From contig JAUZPH010000236.1 of the NCBI GenBank assembly GCA_030706065.1, positions 1 through 6,170 of the forward strand: DNA of 6,170 nt, given 5' to 3'. The DNA is from Bacillota bacterium. Lineage in GTDB: Bacteria > Bacillota > Clostridia > Clostridiales > Clostridiaceae. The notes under the pieces were generated by a model that saw only the letters and a program-made list of their open reading frames with translations, did not search any database and was not told where the DNA came from. The translations under genes were made by a program, and so were the position numbers. Of the stretch, positions 6,066 through 6,170 are shown piece after piece. The first letter of the stretch is position 1, and the number at the start of each line of letters is the position of its first letter.

Positions 6066-6170
6066 TTACAATAATGAATGTACCAGCTGTTGAGTATATG
6101 GATGCTGCGGGTCCTCCAGTATCTGATCCGTAAGCCCTTCTTCCACTATTTTTCCGTCAAGCATGACGAT
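6066..6170 (-). CDS. phnK: C-P lyase ABC-type ATPase subunit PhnK (C-terminal 34 residues only)
   Basis: The frame enters at the right edge and ends at a TAA (6068-6066). It encodes a tail with GKIVEEGLTDQIL followed by EDPQHPYTQQLVHSLL, the end found in oligopeptide-type ABC ATPases and in PhnK, whose E. coli version ends in a similar TDQVLDDPHHPYTQ segment. PhnK binds the C-P lyase core complex (PhnGHIJ). Walker and signature motifs lie outside the window, so the assignment rests on this tail and on its position 13 bases ahead of phnM. A dipeptide or oligopeptide transporter ATPase would share the HPYT motif, but the context makes PhnK much more likely. Confidence 0.88.
   Translation of the reverse strand: MVMLDGKIVEEGLTDQILEDPQHPYTQQLVHSLL

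Overview
The window is a segment of a phosphonate-utilisation (C-P lyase) locus. Every gene reads on the minus strand, so transcription runs from high to low coordinates. The host is most likely a low-to-moderate-GC Bacillota, probably a Clostridia-type anaerobe. This rests on strong purine-rich Shine-Dalgarno sites, frequent AGA/AGG/ATA codons, AT-rich intergenic DNA, and a binding protein made as a lipoprotein (lipobox L-A-G-C) instead of a free periplasmic protein. The species cannot be named from this sequence alone.

Layout in transcription order: the last 34 codons of phnK (6170-6066); phnM (6052-4874), the RPnTP diphosphatase; a left-handed beta-helix acyltransferase of the kind found only in C-P lyase operons (4877-4251); phnL (4240-3545); and a 541-residue fusion of a PHP phosphoesterase (PhnPP/cyclic phosphate dihydrolase type) with an inositol-monophosphatase-family phosphatase (3548-1923). 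These are packed with 4-base ATGA overlaps or gaps of 10-13 bases, so they look like one translationally coupled operon. After a 128-base gap with a possible PhoP-type promoter come phnD (1794-751), a 225-base gap rich in inverted repeats, and the first 175 codons of phnC (525-1), which leaves the window. phnE is expected beyond the left edge, and phnG, phnH, phnI and phnJ beyond the right edge.

How the parts fit: PhnD captures phosphonate at the cell surface and PhnC powers import. The off-window PhnGHIJ core with PhnK and PhnL builds the ribose-phosphonate triphosphate. PhnM removes pyrophosphate, and PhnJ cleaves the C-P bond to give 5-phosphoribosyl 1,2-cyclic phosphate. In E. coli, PhnP and PhnN then act. 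Here neither is visible, and the PHP half of the fusion is the obvious substitute, since characterised PhnPP enzymes take the cyclic phosphate to ribose 5-phosphate plus Pi. The attached IMPase domain and the acyltransferase are the parts whose chemistry is not explained by the standard pathway.
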